Below, piece by piece: positions 31,276-61,300 of a stretch of DNA of 64,000 nt. The first letter of the stretch is position 1. Each line of letters starts with the position of its first letter. The DNA is taken from the NCBI RefSeq assembly GCF_008831285.2, contig NC_045143.1, positions 22,878,302 through 22,942,301 of the forward strand. The letters run 5' to 3'. The notes beneath the pieces are model-generated. The model had not been told where the DNA came from. It did not search any database and was given only the letters and a program-made list of their open reading frames with translations. This DNA comes from Nymphaea colorata (Eukaryota; Streptophyta; Magnoliopsida; Nymphaeales; Nymphaeaceae). Position numbers and translations under genes: made by a program.

Positions 31276-34200
31276 TGTCACGGTCTGATTTTTTCAAGCC
31301 TTAGTTGGCCCCTGCAGCGCCAAGGCTTTCCCAACCCTTTGGCTTGCCTTTGCTCAATCTTAATGTAAATGAAGCATTCATCAAACTTTTGGGATCATGG
31401 ACTAGACGAGGAGTGCTAGGCACTCGGCATACCACCATCCATGATTATCCCATAGTAGGCCATCAACAAGCCGTGACCTTGAAGCCCGTTAAGAATACCG
31501 TCATTCCATTAAGTGTCTATCTACTTCAATACAAAATCTGGGTTGGAGAAGACTTCCTTTCGGAAGAATTTCCCAACCAAAACCAGTTGCCGACTATATG
31601 TCATTAAGCAAGGAGACTGACTATCGTCCTACTCGATGACGAGCTTTCACTTGCTCGCTCCGACATGACTTTATGCGGTTGTGGACGCAACATATGTGTC
31701 CGCCTAAAGAATTAGCCCTAACCCATGCACACCCCTGTGCGCAACCAAACACTATTTGTGGGAAACTTACTGATAGACTTGCACCTTTCGAAAGGACTGA
31801 CAACTATGATGCACTTATATGCTTTGTCTTTGCACTACCACGCTCCACATTACAAGTGCATTGCTTTCTACTTGACTCAACATTCGATTGAATCCCACTT
31901 ACTTCCCGAGCAATACCCAAGTTGGCCAAGTAGCATCCCATATGCTAGCTTGGTTGGGCCAGACATAGTCGGTCAACACTAAATATCAAATTTCCAACAA
32001 TTTCTTAACATGCTTGCTTCCTCGAGCCATGTCAACACTAAGGGCTCGTGCCCCTTTGGATGATCTTTTTCTAACGTTGGGCCTATCACTCTATCTGCCT
32101 CAGCAAGCGGCTCTTCCTTGGCCTTCTGCTCCTGACACCCAAATACCATTTTAAGAATATGTGATCTCCATCTGATCAACACCATCGGGTCACTTCAACC
32201 GGTGTTTGATGAATATACCCAAACTATATGTCACCAACTACAAGCCAACGTTTTTCAGAACAACTTGTTGATTATGTCTTTTTCATTGTTCTCATCTTTC
32301 AAATTCTTTTCGAGAAATTGTTATGCTCTTATACCACTTTTCCAATAAATCATTTTGCTTTGATACCACTTTGTCACGGACTGACTTTTTCAACCCTTTA
32401 GTTAGCCTTTGCTCAATCTTAATGTAGCAGAAGCATTTATTAATCTTTTAAGACCATGCACTAGATGAGGAGTGCTAGGCGCTCGGCACGCCATCACTCA
32501 TGATTATCCCACAGTAGGCCATCAGTAAGCTGTGACCACAAGGCCCTCTCAGAACACTGTCATTCTTCCAAGTGCCTATCTACTTTCGTACGAAAACTAG
32601 GTGAAGAAAGACTTCTCTTTAGAGAAAGTTCCCAGCCAAAGCTAGTTGCCAACTATATGTCATTAAGCAAGCTGGCCGATCATTGCCCTACTCGATGGCG
32701 AGCTTTCACTTGCTCGCCCATGTATGACTTTATGCGGTTGTGGATGCAACATATATGTTTATTGGGAGAATTAGCCCTAACCTATGCACAACCTTGTTCG
32801 CATCCAGACACTATGCATGGGGAACTTATTGACAAACTTGCACCTTTTGAAAGGACTGACGACCATGATGCACTTATATGCTTTTTCTTTGCACTACCGA
32901 GCTAAACATTCCATGTGCATTGCTTTCTGTTGAGGATCCCACTTGCTTCCCGAGCAATGACCAAGCTGGCCAAGCAACATCCCATACTACTAGCTTGGCT
33001 AGGCCAAATGTCGTTGGTCCACAACATTCTTTCACCACCAAATCGTCGATGTCCTCAGTGACTTGCTCCGAACAAGAGAAAATCTGCAGTCATCCCCTTC
33101 ATTTCCTTCAATTGAGCGAACATACTTCTGATTGACACACTTGTCACGTCATGACTACTTGCCTTATCGGATGTATCGCCTCTAGTCTAACTTCGGTTCT
33201 TTCCACTTTTGTGTCATTAGTAAAGTTCAAACATATCTGACGACCACTAAGTATCAAATTTTCAAGATGTGTTGCCAACAGTACTCAACATGCTCATTTC
33301 TTCGAGCCATGTCAACACTAAGATTTCGTGCCCTTTTGGACAATCCTTTTTTCACGTTGGGCCTCTGACTTATTTGCCTCAGCGAGCATCTCCTCCTTGG
33401 CCTTCTACTCTTGACACCCAAATACCATTTTCAGAACATGTGATCTTCAATACCATCGAGGTCACTTCAACCAATGTCTGACAAATATACCCAAACTATA
33501 GGGCACCGACAACAAGCCAACGGTTTTTAGAACAACTTGTTGGTTATGTCCTTTGCATCGTTCTCATCTTCCAAATTCTTTTCGAGAAATCGTTATGCTC
33601 TCATACCACTTTCCGAATAAATCATTTTGCTTTGATACCACTTTGTCATGGGCTGACTTTTTCATGCCTTATTTGGTCCGCACAGCGGCAAGGGTTTCCC
33701 GACCCTTCGGTTAGCCCTTCCTCAATCTTAATGTAGCGGAAATCTTTTGGGATCATGGACTAGATGAGAAGTGCTAAACACTCGACACACCATCACTCAG
33801 GATTATCCCACAGTAGACCATCAGCAAGTCGTGGCCATAAGGCCCTGTCAGAACACTCCCATTCTTCCAAGTGTCTATCTACTTCCATACGAAATCTAGG
33901 TGAAGAAAGACATTCCTTTGGAGGAAGTCCCCAACCGAAGCCAGTTGCCAACCATTAAGCAATGTGGCCAACCATCACCCTAATCGATGGAGAGTTTTCA
34001 CTTGCTCGCCCTCGCGTGACTTTACGAGGTTGTGGATGCAACATATGCGTCTACTGGGGGAATTGGCCCTAACCCATGCGCACCTCTTTGCGCATCTAAA
34101 TACTACGCATGAGGAACTTATCGACAAATTTGCACTGTTTGAAGGGACTGACGACCATGATGCACTTATATGCTTTGTCTTTGCACCATCGCGCTGCACA

Positions 34201-36345
34201 TTCCAAGTGCATTGCTTTCTGCTTGACTCAGCGTCTGATTTGATCCTACTTGCTTCATGAGCAATGACCAAGCAACATCCCATATTGTTGGCTTGGCTGG
34301 GTCAGACGTCGTCAGTCAGCAACATTCTTTCACCACCAAATCGTCAATGTCCTCGGTGACTTGCTCCGGGCAAGAGAAAATCAGCAGCCATCTCCTTCAT
34401 TTCCTTCAATTGAGTGAACATACCTCTGATTGACACACCCGTCACGTCGTGGCTACCTACCTTATGGGGTGTATCGCCTCTAGTCTAACTTCAGGTCTTT
34501 CAACTTTTGTGTCACTTTTAGCATTTTACCTTAGTAAAGTCCGAACATATCGGACGACCACTAAGTATCAAATTCCAAGATGTGTTGCCAACAGTACTCA
34601 ACATGCTCGCTTCATTGAGCCATGTCAACACTAAGGTTTCGTGCCCCTTTGGACAATCCTTTTTTCATGTTGGGTATGCCATATGTCAACTATATGTCAT
34701 TAAGCAATGCGGCCGGCCATCACCCTACTCGATGGAGAGCTTTCACTTGCTTGCCCTCGCGTGACTTTACGCGTTTGTGGATGCAACATATGCGTCTACT
34801 GGGGGAATTGGCCCTAACCCATGCGCACCTCTTTGCGCATCTAAATACTACGCATGAGGAACTTATCGACAAATTTGCACTGTTTGAAGGGACTGACGAG
34901 CATGATGTACTTATATGCTTTGTCTTTGCACCACCGCACTGCATATTCTAAGTGCATTACTTTCTGCTTGACTTAGTGTCCGATTGGATCCCACTTGCTT
35001 CCTGAGCAATGCCCAAGCTAGCTAGCAACATCTCATACAGCTAGCTTGGCTGAGCAAGACGTAGTTAGTTCGCAACATTCTCTCACCTCCAAATCGTCGA
35101 TGTCCTCAATGACTTGCTTTGGGTGAGAGAAAATCTATAGCCATCCCCTTTATTTCCTTTAATTGAGTCAACATACGTTTGACTGACGCGCACCCATCAC
35201 GTCGTGGCTACGTGCCTTATCGGGTGTATCGCCTTTAGTCTAACTTCTGTTCTTTCCACTTTTCTGTCACTTTTAGCATTTTACCTTAGTAAAGTCCAAA
35301 CATATTTGATGACTACTAAGTATCAAATTTCCAAGATGTGTTGTCAATCAATACTCAACATGCTCGCTTCCTCGAGCCATGTCAACACTAAGGGCCCATG
35401 TCCCTTTGGACGATATGTTTTTCATGTTGGGCCTCTCACCCCATCTGCCTCAATGATCGGCTCCTCCTTGGGCTTTTGTTCCTCAAACCCAAATACTATT
35501 TTCAGAATGTGTGATCTCTATCTGGTCGACACCATCGAGATCACTTAAACCAGTGTCTGATGAATATAACCAAACTATAGGGCACCAACGACAAGCCAAC
35601 GTTTTTCAGAACAACTTGTTGATTATATCTTTTGCATCGTTCTCATCTTTCAATTTCTTTTCGAGATATCATTCTACTCTTATACCACTTTTCCAAGAAA
35701 TCATTCTGCTCTCACACCACTTTGCCAAGGGCTGACTTTTTAAGCCTTATGTGGCCCGCGCGGTGCTGAGGGTTAGCCAGCCCTTCGGCTAGCCTTTGCT
35801 CAATCTTAATGTAGTGGAAGTACTCATTAATCTTTTGGGATCATCACCAATGATTATCCCATAATAAGCCATCAACAAGTCTTGGTCATGAGGTCATGTC
35901 AGAACACTGTCATTCTTTCAAGTGCCTATTTAATTCTTTATGAAATCTGTATGAGGGAAGACTTCTTTGAAGAAAGTCTCCAGTCGAAGCCAGTTGCTAA
36001 CTATATGTCATTAAGCAACGCGGCCAACCATCTCCCTACTCAACGATGAACATTAACTTGCTCACCTTCGCATGACTCTAGGCAATATTAGACGCAACAT
36101 ATGCATCCATCGAGAGAATTACCCCTAATCTACGTGCACCCCTGTACACATCCTAATGCTACATGTAAGGAACATACTGACAGACTTGACCCTTTCGAAG
36201 TGACTGATGACCATGATGTACTCATACGGTTTGTCTTTATACCACTACGTTGCACATTTTAAGTGCATTATTTTTTGTTTGACTCAACGTTTGATTGGAT
36301 CCCACTTGCATCCCTAGCAACACCGAGCTGGCCAAATAACCTGGA
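31276..36345 (-). mobile_element. Tandem array of five LTR-like units with internal primer sites (LARD/TRIM-like)
   Basis: Five head-to-tail units start near 31276, 32372, 33644, 34678 (5'-truncated) and 35723. Each LTR-like part starts TGTCACGG(G/A)CTGAC, or a decayed form. It contains gccctaacccatgcgcacc and gaaaggactgacgaccatga, and fades after ctggccaagcaaca. The intervening segments end, read on the minus strand, in TGGTATCAAAGC directly next to the LTR start. That resembles a tRNA-iMet primer site, so the units are oriented minus. No gag or pol is present. The layout fits an LTR-internal-LTR-internal chain made by recombination between non-autonomous elements. LTR right borders are approximate. 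Confidence 0.72.
32360..32371 (-). promoter_or_regulatory. Primer-binding-site-like motif next to the second array LTR
   Basis: The minus strand reads TGGTATCAAAGC, two to three bases after the LTR end GTGACA. The same arrangement recurs at about 33631-33643 and, mutated, at about 35710-35722. Confidence 0.65.
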
Positions 36346-36659
36346 TGGTCAATCCCCGTGCATAGCCGATCCTTTTAATCATTGCCCGACTCCCATCAAA
36401 TTAGCATTTAGTGGGAGGAAAAGAAATTCGACTCAGGACACGTAAATCCGATCCATTTGCCATATGCTCTCTGCCCGATCGACTTAATAAGCGACCTAAC
36501 TTGTCGTACTGGTGGTCGTCTGGTCGCTATTGGGACGGCATCGGACGGCCGGCGTGGTGTCCCCTCAATAGGGGGAGGAAGAGGACGAAGTGCGGAAAAT
36601 AAGGAGGCGATTTCTGGGTTTCTTGCTTTTCATTGAGCGAGAGGGCGAAGGCGAAAGCG

Positions 36660-36707
36660 ATGATGACGATGTTAATGAACTTGATGCAGAAAACCGGGTT
36701 TACATAG
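36660..36707 (+). promoter_or_regulatory. Possible upstream ORF in the BSL1 leader
   Basis: A 15-codon frame starts with two consecutive ATGs and contains three more in-frame ATGs, and stops at TAG 36705-36707. It lies about 105 nt before the proposed BSL1 start. It is a uORF only if the transcript covers it unspliced, which the sequence cannot show. Confidence 0.35.
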
Positions 36708-36812
36708 ATTTCCAGAGGAGGAAGACACCGTTGTGGTGATATTTGCTGCAGCCGCGCTATAGTTGGCTAGAGATGCGGGTGATTTGTCTGCAGGCTGTTT
36801 GACTTGTGGATG

Positions 36813-53656
<16,844 letters not shown>

Positions 53657-55096
53657 GTAATTTTCTAACTTTGAAGAGTTAAGTTGAATCTGGCATTCTC
53701 CATTATGGCCCCATAATGCCAAGACGTCTTATAACTGCATCTACAGCATCATTCGACAATTGAGACATGCTTTATTTTTGAGGCCTGTCAGGTTGGGAAG
53801 TTTTGCAACTTCTTGTTGGTTCAGATGACCAACTTTATAACTACAACTTTGTTCTTGTATTGCTTCTCAAGGACACAGCTCAATCTGGAACTTGCAGATC
53901 ACAGCTCAATCTAGATGTTACAACTTTTGTCACACTGTAATATTCAATTTGCAATTCTTTTCAAAGAAAAATTGTTGTGCTCAAACTTTTTCCTAAGATT
54001 CTTGTTTTTCTTTATCTTGGTTAAAGGACTACCAGAAATGGGAAATCTTTTGCTTGTTAAGCCAGATACTACACCTGGCTCTACAAACAAAAGTAGAAAG
54101 GCTTTGGCTTGTCTTATGAAAGAGCATTTAAGCTACCAAGCATAACCGATGAAAGGAATGACTCAATGAAGTGTCAGTTTGCCATCCTTTGTTTCATCTT
54201 ATCTCTTCACTCTTTCTTGCTACAGTGAGTTATTGTCATCACTAGGTTAAAGAAACTGTTGATCTACACCTCCCTCTCTCTCTGTGGCTTTTCCACTTTG
54301 TACCTTTTGTTATCAATAGACACTCAGATAAGGATGATAAAGAAGCATAATGACTGAACTATGCTTGTTAATTAATACTAGTTGTAACATGATTGGCTAC
54401 AAGAAGGTTGTTTGTAATTCTTGTGCCATTACTCATGGGATCTTTCTCCTAAATTATATAATGGAACAAATTCTGGCCTTGGTAGTGGAGGAAGGAGAAA
54501 AGCAAGTTGCAAAGAAGGTGAATTTTTAGAACTGCTAATGGATACAACACCTTCCGGTGAGGAAAAAGGAATGAACTCATGAGATCATTTAATTATGGTT
54601 TGGTCCAAGACTTTAGAAAGATCTTTTAGGCAATCCGTAGAAATAATGCTGGTTTTGCAACTCCACATGCACTGGTAGTGAATGAAAAATTGTCATAGAT
54701 GTCTACTTTTTGGTTGATTGGCAACCACTTGGTTTCGCCACTGTTTCAAGTAATATTTTAGTTATTTAAGAACTAAATGTCGATGTAACCTGCAAATTGA
54801 TGCAACAATATTTATTTGAACCATATTTGTTCCAAGCTACAAATGTATTGCAATAAAGTACTTATTTGAACTTGATTATTTCTTCCATTCTACAAATGTT
54901 ACACAAAAGGACGTGGCCAAGGAACAATATTTAACTCGTGACTTAGATGAGATTAAAAATCAAACTTCCAAAATTGTGCTTCAACCCTTGACTCAATGGA
55001 AACAACTAATAATAACAGTCATAGAGAATGAGAAGTGACTGAATGAGGTTTTATATTTCACAAAAAAAAAAGTGTTTTCTAAGTGCTGGATTTGAT
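53657..55096. other. BSL1 intron 7, first part
   Basis: No exon matching the next BSL1 segment (expected to begin with a proline codon and encode a DAYGL-type Kelch block) is found. The sequence is AT-rich, with only short frames. Confidence 0.6.
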
Positions 55097-55261
55097 TGTA
55101 ACACCCCAAAAGTTTAGCCCCATATCTAAGACTATGAAAAATCTTGGGAGACTTATAAATGGGTTAGTAAGTTACTGGTTATCATGGTTCCTAGCTTTTT
55201 TGGGGTTGGAAGCACAAGCTGCTAAGGAGGAGGTTGGGATCCGCCATACCAAGTCATAACA
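55097..55261 (+). repeat. Solo LTR related to the TRIM at 39061-39859
   Basis: It begins TGTAACACCCCAAAAG and ends TCATAACA over 165 bp, the same length as the TRIM LTR. It shares the layout ccatat...aag...atgaa...cttataaatggg/cttataggttg, then gtta...tggtt...gctgctaaggaggaggttggga. No partner or internal sequence is present. Flanking 5-mers match only weakly. Confidence 0.65.
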
Positions 55262-56089
55262 TTGTCTGCCAAATTGCTTAAATTCCAAATGAAGTTGATT
55301 TCCTTGGATTTTTTGTTGCCTTCTTACATGTGCATGAGTGTAACACAAACTTATATATAAACATATGCAACAAAAATATACTAGTTGAATTCATATGTTA
55401 CCTGATCTATTCTGCTTACATGATCATGGAGAAACTAGCACTACTATATCTTACAATACATCTTAATGTTTCTCGTTTTGACAACATAATGGTCAAAATT
55501 TTTGCATCTTGATATATATTTTGTTATTTTGGTTGATTCCGAACATAAAATAGTCTTAGGTGCCTCTTGTTTGAGTTTCCAGGTCACTTTCCTCAAAGTG
55601 GTTCTCTATGTAACAACCATTAAGGTACGTTTAGTTTGGTAATGCATTGGCTTGGTCAACCTTGATGGGGACTATGATGCCATCCATAGCCACAAATATC
55701 ATTCTCGGGTTTTTATTGGCAAGATTGTTCTTGGGTATTTTTTGTCCATGTTGTCTTTTTGGAAATATCTTGGGCAAATTTCAGTTTTTTTGGAAAAAAA
55801 AAATGTTAGGTAAAGATACAGGAAATGAAAGACTAATAAGTATTCTATTGCATTTGGAAGGTCATGTTAAATAACTAAAACAAGAGGAAATAAAACAATG
55901 AAACAAAAGTTGAAAGAAATAAAAACAGAAAATGAAATAAAAAATAAATGAAAAAATCATGATAAAATCATGATAAAATCGCAATAAATTCATTTTAACA
56001 ATTTTTTTGAAATATCGTGATATTTTCCCTTTTTTTCGTTTTCTTTATTTTTTCATTATATCAGGATATTTTCGAAAATATCATGCAAG

Positions 56090-56525
56090 TCGGACGGGAA
56101 TTAGTGTTTCCGGTGGCGGATGGGTGATCCACATATAGTTCCCCGAATCACATTTTCCAAGTGAACCAAAGCCAATCCGAATTGATCCTTCCCGATCCCA
56201 ATTCATTATTCCATGAATTCCTGAAAATGAAACGAGGTTCATCAAAATTCGAGATCTAATGAAGAACTCATCTTCTTTCTTTTTTGATTATCTTCCTCGC
56301 GTATGTATGAGACCAAATCCATTCGGGGTCGATGCAAGAGAAATGACTGCATTCCCTACTATAAGTTAAATAAATGGAAGTGGAATAGATAGAACATAAT
56401 CTGGATCATGCCACATCACTTATTCTACTAGATCCTACGAAGCCTATTCATGCATGACATGATTCGGGTCTGATCATAGGTAATAAAGGAAAGGAAGGGG
56501 CCTTCCCCTGTCCTGAAAACTAGCT
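56090..56525. other. Possible organelle-derived segment
   Basis: This block differs in composition from the surrounding AT-rich intron. Phrases such as accaaatccattcggggtcg and tcatgcatgacatgattcgg look like plastid or mitochondrial spacer DNA. No organellar gene is recognised, so the call rests on style only. Confidence 0.3.
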
Positions 56526-57055
56526 TCTGATATTGTGATATTTGTGGCTATGATGCCTTCTATGCAGTCTCAAACCATACAAATTACAAACATGAAATCA
56601 ATGACATATATGCAAATCTAGCTCCAAACAAGCACAAGAAAAATAAATCAGACAATTAGGCACTCAGCCAAAAGAGAGTTCTCACATTTTTTTAAAATCT
56701 GGTGACTTAAGGCAAAAAAAGGTGGTTGGAAGCTTGGAATATTTAAATGTTTATAACTTCAAAATATCATATTGCTGGGGAAAAGCTAATGTGGAAACTG
56801 GTAACTGATGAATAGATATGTTGGTGTAATGACATATAGCCTCATCGCTCATGCTTGGAAACTGGTTGTGGAAGTGATAGCATGCACATTACCTGAGTGA
56901 AAATGCCAACGCGACATTGACTGCCTGGATACAATATCGGTTGTTGGATAAACTTATACAAAAGCAGAAAGAAAATCCATATTTTTGGTAAATATATAGA
57001 AGAGAACTAAAAAAAAAAATCTCCTATATTTCTTGGCGGACGGCGTTTCCTTGTG

Positions 57056-57412
57056 CTACTGAAGATTGTGGTTTTCTAGAGATGAGACAATAAAGAGACA
57101 ACTTCTCATTGAAGCCCATAAATCTAAATTTTCTATACATACTGGTGGTATAAAGATGTTTCAAGGTATGAAACAAAATTTTAGACACACCTGGAATAAA
57201 ATGAAAGATCGCAGAATACGTTGCTGGATGTCTAAGTTGTCACAAAATGAAAGTGGGACATCAATGACCTAGTGGTTTATTGCAAAGAATAGGCTTTCCA
57301 ATGTGGAAATGGGATGATATTATCATAGACTTTGTGCTAGGATTAATTCTCACCATAAGTCAAAGTGATGTTATTTGGGTGATTGTTGATTTACTCACCA
57401 AGTTGGCTTGCT
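57056..57412 (+). pseudogene. Ty3/Gypsy integrase relic
   Basis: It reads [37 protein letters not shown], then a shifted stretch including NRLSNVEMG and later DFVLGLI-like and WVIVDLLTKL-like pieces. This parallels the integrase zinc-binding and core start of the intact element at 43784-48406 ([20 protein letters not shown]). Stops and frameshifts are present. No LTR was found. Confidence 0.75.
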
Positions 57413-58379
57413 AAAAAAAAAAAAAAAAAACTGAACAGCAGTGAAAAGATTAACATAAAAGGGTGATAGTTGATACTTGATAGCATAATAAAACTCAACG
57501 GAGAAAGTTGAAGGATTGGACGTCGGAGGACTGGAAGACAGCCGCCGTCTCAGGTCGTTGTTGCTGGTCACCGAAGGATTGAGAACTGATAAAAGAAAAA
57601 TAGTAGCTGCTAGAGGACTGAATGCTGATTGCCTTGTGCTAGAGAAGGGCCAAAGGTCTTCGTTGGAACTTGGAAGACAGTCTGCCGGTCTCAGGTCACC
57701 GTCGCACTGATGGCTGCCGGGAAATCATCGTCTATCAAGTCTCTCCGCACACACATGGAAGGCCGAACTCCAAAGGGATCGGGCGGTCGACTAACTTCAA
57801 TTGAAGCCCTAACCCCCCCTTTTCAATAGTTGTAAATTGAAAAACAAAAAACAACAAAAGGACACTTTTAGACTCGACACAGGTTGATCGCACCCGACTC
57901 GAGTCAAATGCGAGTCGGGTGCATGTCGAAAATGGACAGAAATGGTCGCTTGAGGTCCGACTCTTCTTGACCGATTGTTGGTGCAAGTCGAAGCCGCAAC
58001 CACACTTGCACCCGAGTCATGTTGACGTGGGTGAGGTGGCAAAAATAAAGCGTCCGTGTGACTTAGGTTATGATTTATGATTTGTGAATGTATTGTTTGT
58101 TTATTTAAAATATTATTGTTTGAAGTTTGAACAAAACCCTGCATACATAATACATACATACATAACCGTTGGACAGTCCAATGGCTGGCTTAGCTGAGTT
58201 TTCAGCTGAAACAAAAGAACAAAAAAAAAAGAAAAGAAAAAGAAAAATGCATAAAAGACATGCATGAGAAATGAGAAAAAGAAAAAATACAACAAAATTA
58301 CTATTTTAATTCTAGCACTGTCATCGTCTCAAATTACCACAAGCAGTTGAGGATGTGATAGTGTTTTTGTACACTGTAA
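57413..58379. other. Intronic spacer without recognisable gene
   Basis: It contains an A-rich run at 57413-57430, a short GC-richer stretch at 57500-57790, and repeated cgagtcgggtgc-like words at 57890-58020. No coding or element boundary was established. Confidence 0.45.
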
Positions 58380-61300
58380 GGCCAAGAAGAAAGGCAAATA
58401 TACTGCGTGGGATGAAGACAACAATATTGTAACGTCATGAATTATAAACACTGTGGAGTCTCATATAGCCCCAACAATCACATGCTACACCAAGGCCAAA
58501 GATATGTGGTCTTTCCTGAAGAAAACTTATTCTCATGTTATTAATGTCATTAAGATTTTACAGGTGAAAGAGGAATTGTACAAAATACAACAAGGTGACA
58601 AGACTTATTCCAGTATTTTGCCACGTTGACTGCTGCTTATGAAAAGTTAAATGCCTTTCGCCCACCATGCCAGCACTGTTATGCATCACACTTTGAATTT
58701 GTGATGGTGGTGAAGTTTCTTTTTGAGTTATCTTCAGAGTACTCTGTGGCTAAGACACAAATCCTCACATGGAGTGATCTTCCCGACTTAGCAAACACAT
58801 ATAATAGGTTGAGTCATCTTGCAGTTACCCTCTCACAGCTTGCACATGACACACCTATTTCTGCTCTTGCAATATCAGGAGGACATGGCCATGAAGGACG
58901 AGGTACATGCAGTGGCTGATTTTAGTGTATCTATTGTGCAAGTTAGGTCATTTGGAAGACCGATGTTGGGATATGCATCCTCATCTCCGTTCAACAACTG
59001 GTCCACCCGGGCGTGGTGGAGGTATATCCCCCTCAGGCAAGGGCTCTTTCTCATCTCAGGCACCCTTCTCACAGGCTACATCATCTGTGGTCAAGCCCCT
59101 TACTGATTCCTCTACACCTGACTCATATTCCCTAAATTTAAGCAAGGCTGAATATGTTCTTGTCCTCGCTCAGAGGTCATCCTCTACATCAACCTCCACT
59201 GTAGTAATGAACTTGACTTTCTCTGTTGGTGCCTCTATAGTGACCTAGGTGTGATGTGGATGATTGATTCGGGAGCATTCAAACACTTTTGTATTCAGCC
59301 ACAACTATTTTCATCATTGATCATGTTTTCTACACCTCAACATGTCAAGCTGGCCGATGGCAAGTTGTTTTTTATTTATTATGGGCAGTAGTGATGTTAG
59401 ACTCCCACACTTAGACAACATTACACAAGTGTTGTATGCTCCTTTTTATCTATTATTGGTTAGGCAACTGGCTAGTGATTTATAGTGTAAAGTTATTTTT
59501 TATTCTGGTTCATGTTCTTTTTAGTGCTTACAAACTGGAAAGACGATTGGTGGCACCCACAAACGTGAGGGAGTCTATTTCCTATCTACCCCAGTCGATG
59601 TTACTACATCTTCCTTCACATCAAAAGCCTCTCTTTTCCAATGGCATCTTAGATTGGGTCATCCATCTGTGTCCAAACTTTGTCGAGTGTTCTCAAATAT
59701 TTTTGCATCAGAGTCTTTTCAATGTGATGCTTGCCAATTAGGCAAACATATAGAGCAGTTTCTCTTCAAGTCAAAGTCCAACTAGTCTAAGTCCTTTTGA
59801 ACTTCTTAATGTAGATGTCTGGGGACCCATCAATGTTGCTTTTCGGTCTCGTTTTTGGTATTATCTTGTTTTGATTTATTATTTCACTAGAGTTAGTTGG
59901 TATTCTTGTTACGAGAAAGATTTGAAGTTATTTGTACTTTTCAAAAATTTGTCAATGAAATAAAAACTCAGTTTGGTTTAATTGTCAAATGTATTTGCAT
60001 TGATAATGCTCTTGAATTCAAATTTTCTGTCCTACTTCAATTTTACACTACATGGAATCCGACTATAATGTACTTGTCCACACACATCTCAACAAAATGG
60101 TGTTGCCAAGCGCAAACATCGAAAACTCCCAATGTGGCTTGGACTTTCATGTTACATACTCATATGCCAGCTTATTTTTGGGGTGATGCCATTTTTACCA
60201 CATGTTACCTTACTAATCGGTTGCCCTTGTTGGCCATCCAAGAAAGAATTCCAATTCAATTACTATATCCAGATCGACTGGTATTTTACGTACCTCTCAA
60301 AATATTTGGATACACATGTTTTGCACACATCTTAGGCCCAAATAGAAACAAGCTTGTTGATTACGCAGTCAAATGTGTATTCATTGGCTACTCCACCAAT
60401 CAAGAAGGATATTGTTGGTTTGACCTCCTGACCAAAAAAGAGTTTATCAGTGTGGATGTCATATTCTTTGAGTCTCGTCCTTACTTCCCTTCTCCTAATC
60501 CCTCTGTGTCTGAGATGCCAGTTTCTATCCCTCCAGTGTCATTTGAGTCTATTCCCAACTCCTCTACCCATACCCCCAATGCCCTATGATCGTTTCCTTA
60601 ATCCTCCATTAGTTTGCTCTCGTTGTCAAGGTCTCCCTCCAAACCGCTAACTCTCAAGAGGTAAGTTTCAATGATAAGACTGACTCAGACGTAAGTGATG
60701 TGTAGATGATCTACTTATTGCCATTCACAAGGATAGCGATAATGTAGTTTGCACCCGATTTTTAAATCTGTTTTTATTGACTGTGTGAGTGCGAGTTTGG
60801 TGCAGTTTGATCAGGCTATGTCCAATCATTTTATTCCTTCCTCTCACCGCCAAACCTTATTAGATCCACGGTGAAAACACACCATGCAAAATGAAATGGA
60901 TGCTCTTATCTCTAAGGAGACTTGGGATCTGGTTGATCCATCGAAGGATTGTTGGCTCCAAATGGGTGTTCACCATCAAGTATCATTCTGATTGTTCAGT
61001 AGAAAGATTCAAAGCGTGCTTAGTTGCTAAAAGATATACACAGACCTATGGAGTTGACTTCTTTGAGATGTTTTTGCCTGTGGCATGGTTAGACACTATA
61101 TGGCTAATTATCACTATTGCTGTCCAATGGGACTGACCATTATTTCAGCTTGATGTGAAGAATGCCTTTCTATATGGAGATATCTCTGAAACTGTATATA
61201 TGCAGCAACCACTTAGTTTTGAGCGGCAGGGAGAGTATTCCAAGGTGTGCAAACTTATTAGTTATATCTAACTGTGGATTTCAAAGATCTCAGCTTGATC

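Noticed and set aside
31276-36345. CRISPR-like or bacterial tandem array
   Set aside because: Units are about 1.0-1.3 kb, diverged, and carry LTR and primer-site features in a plant genome.
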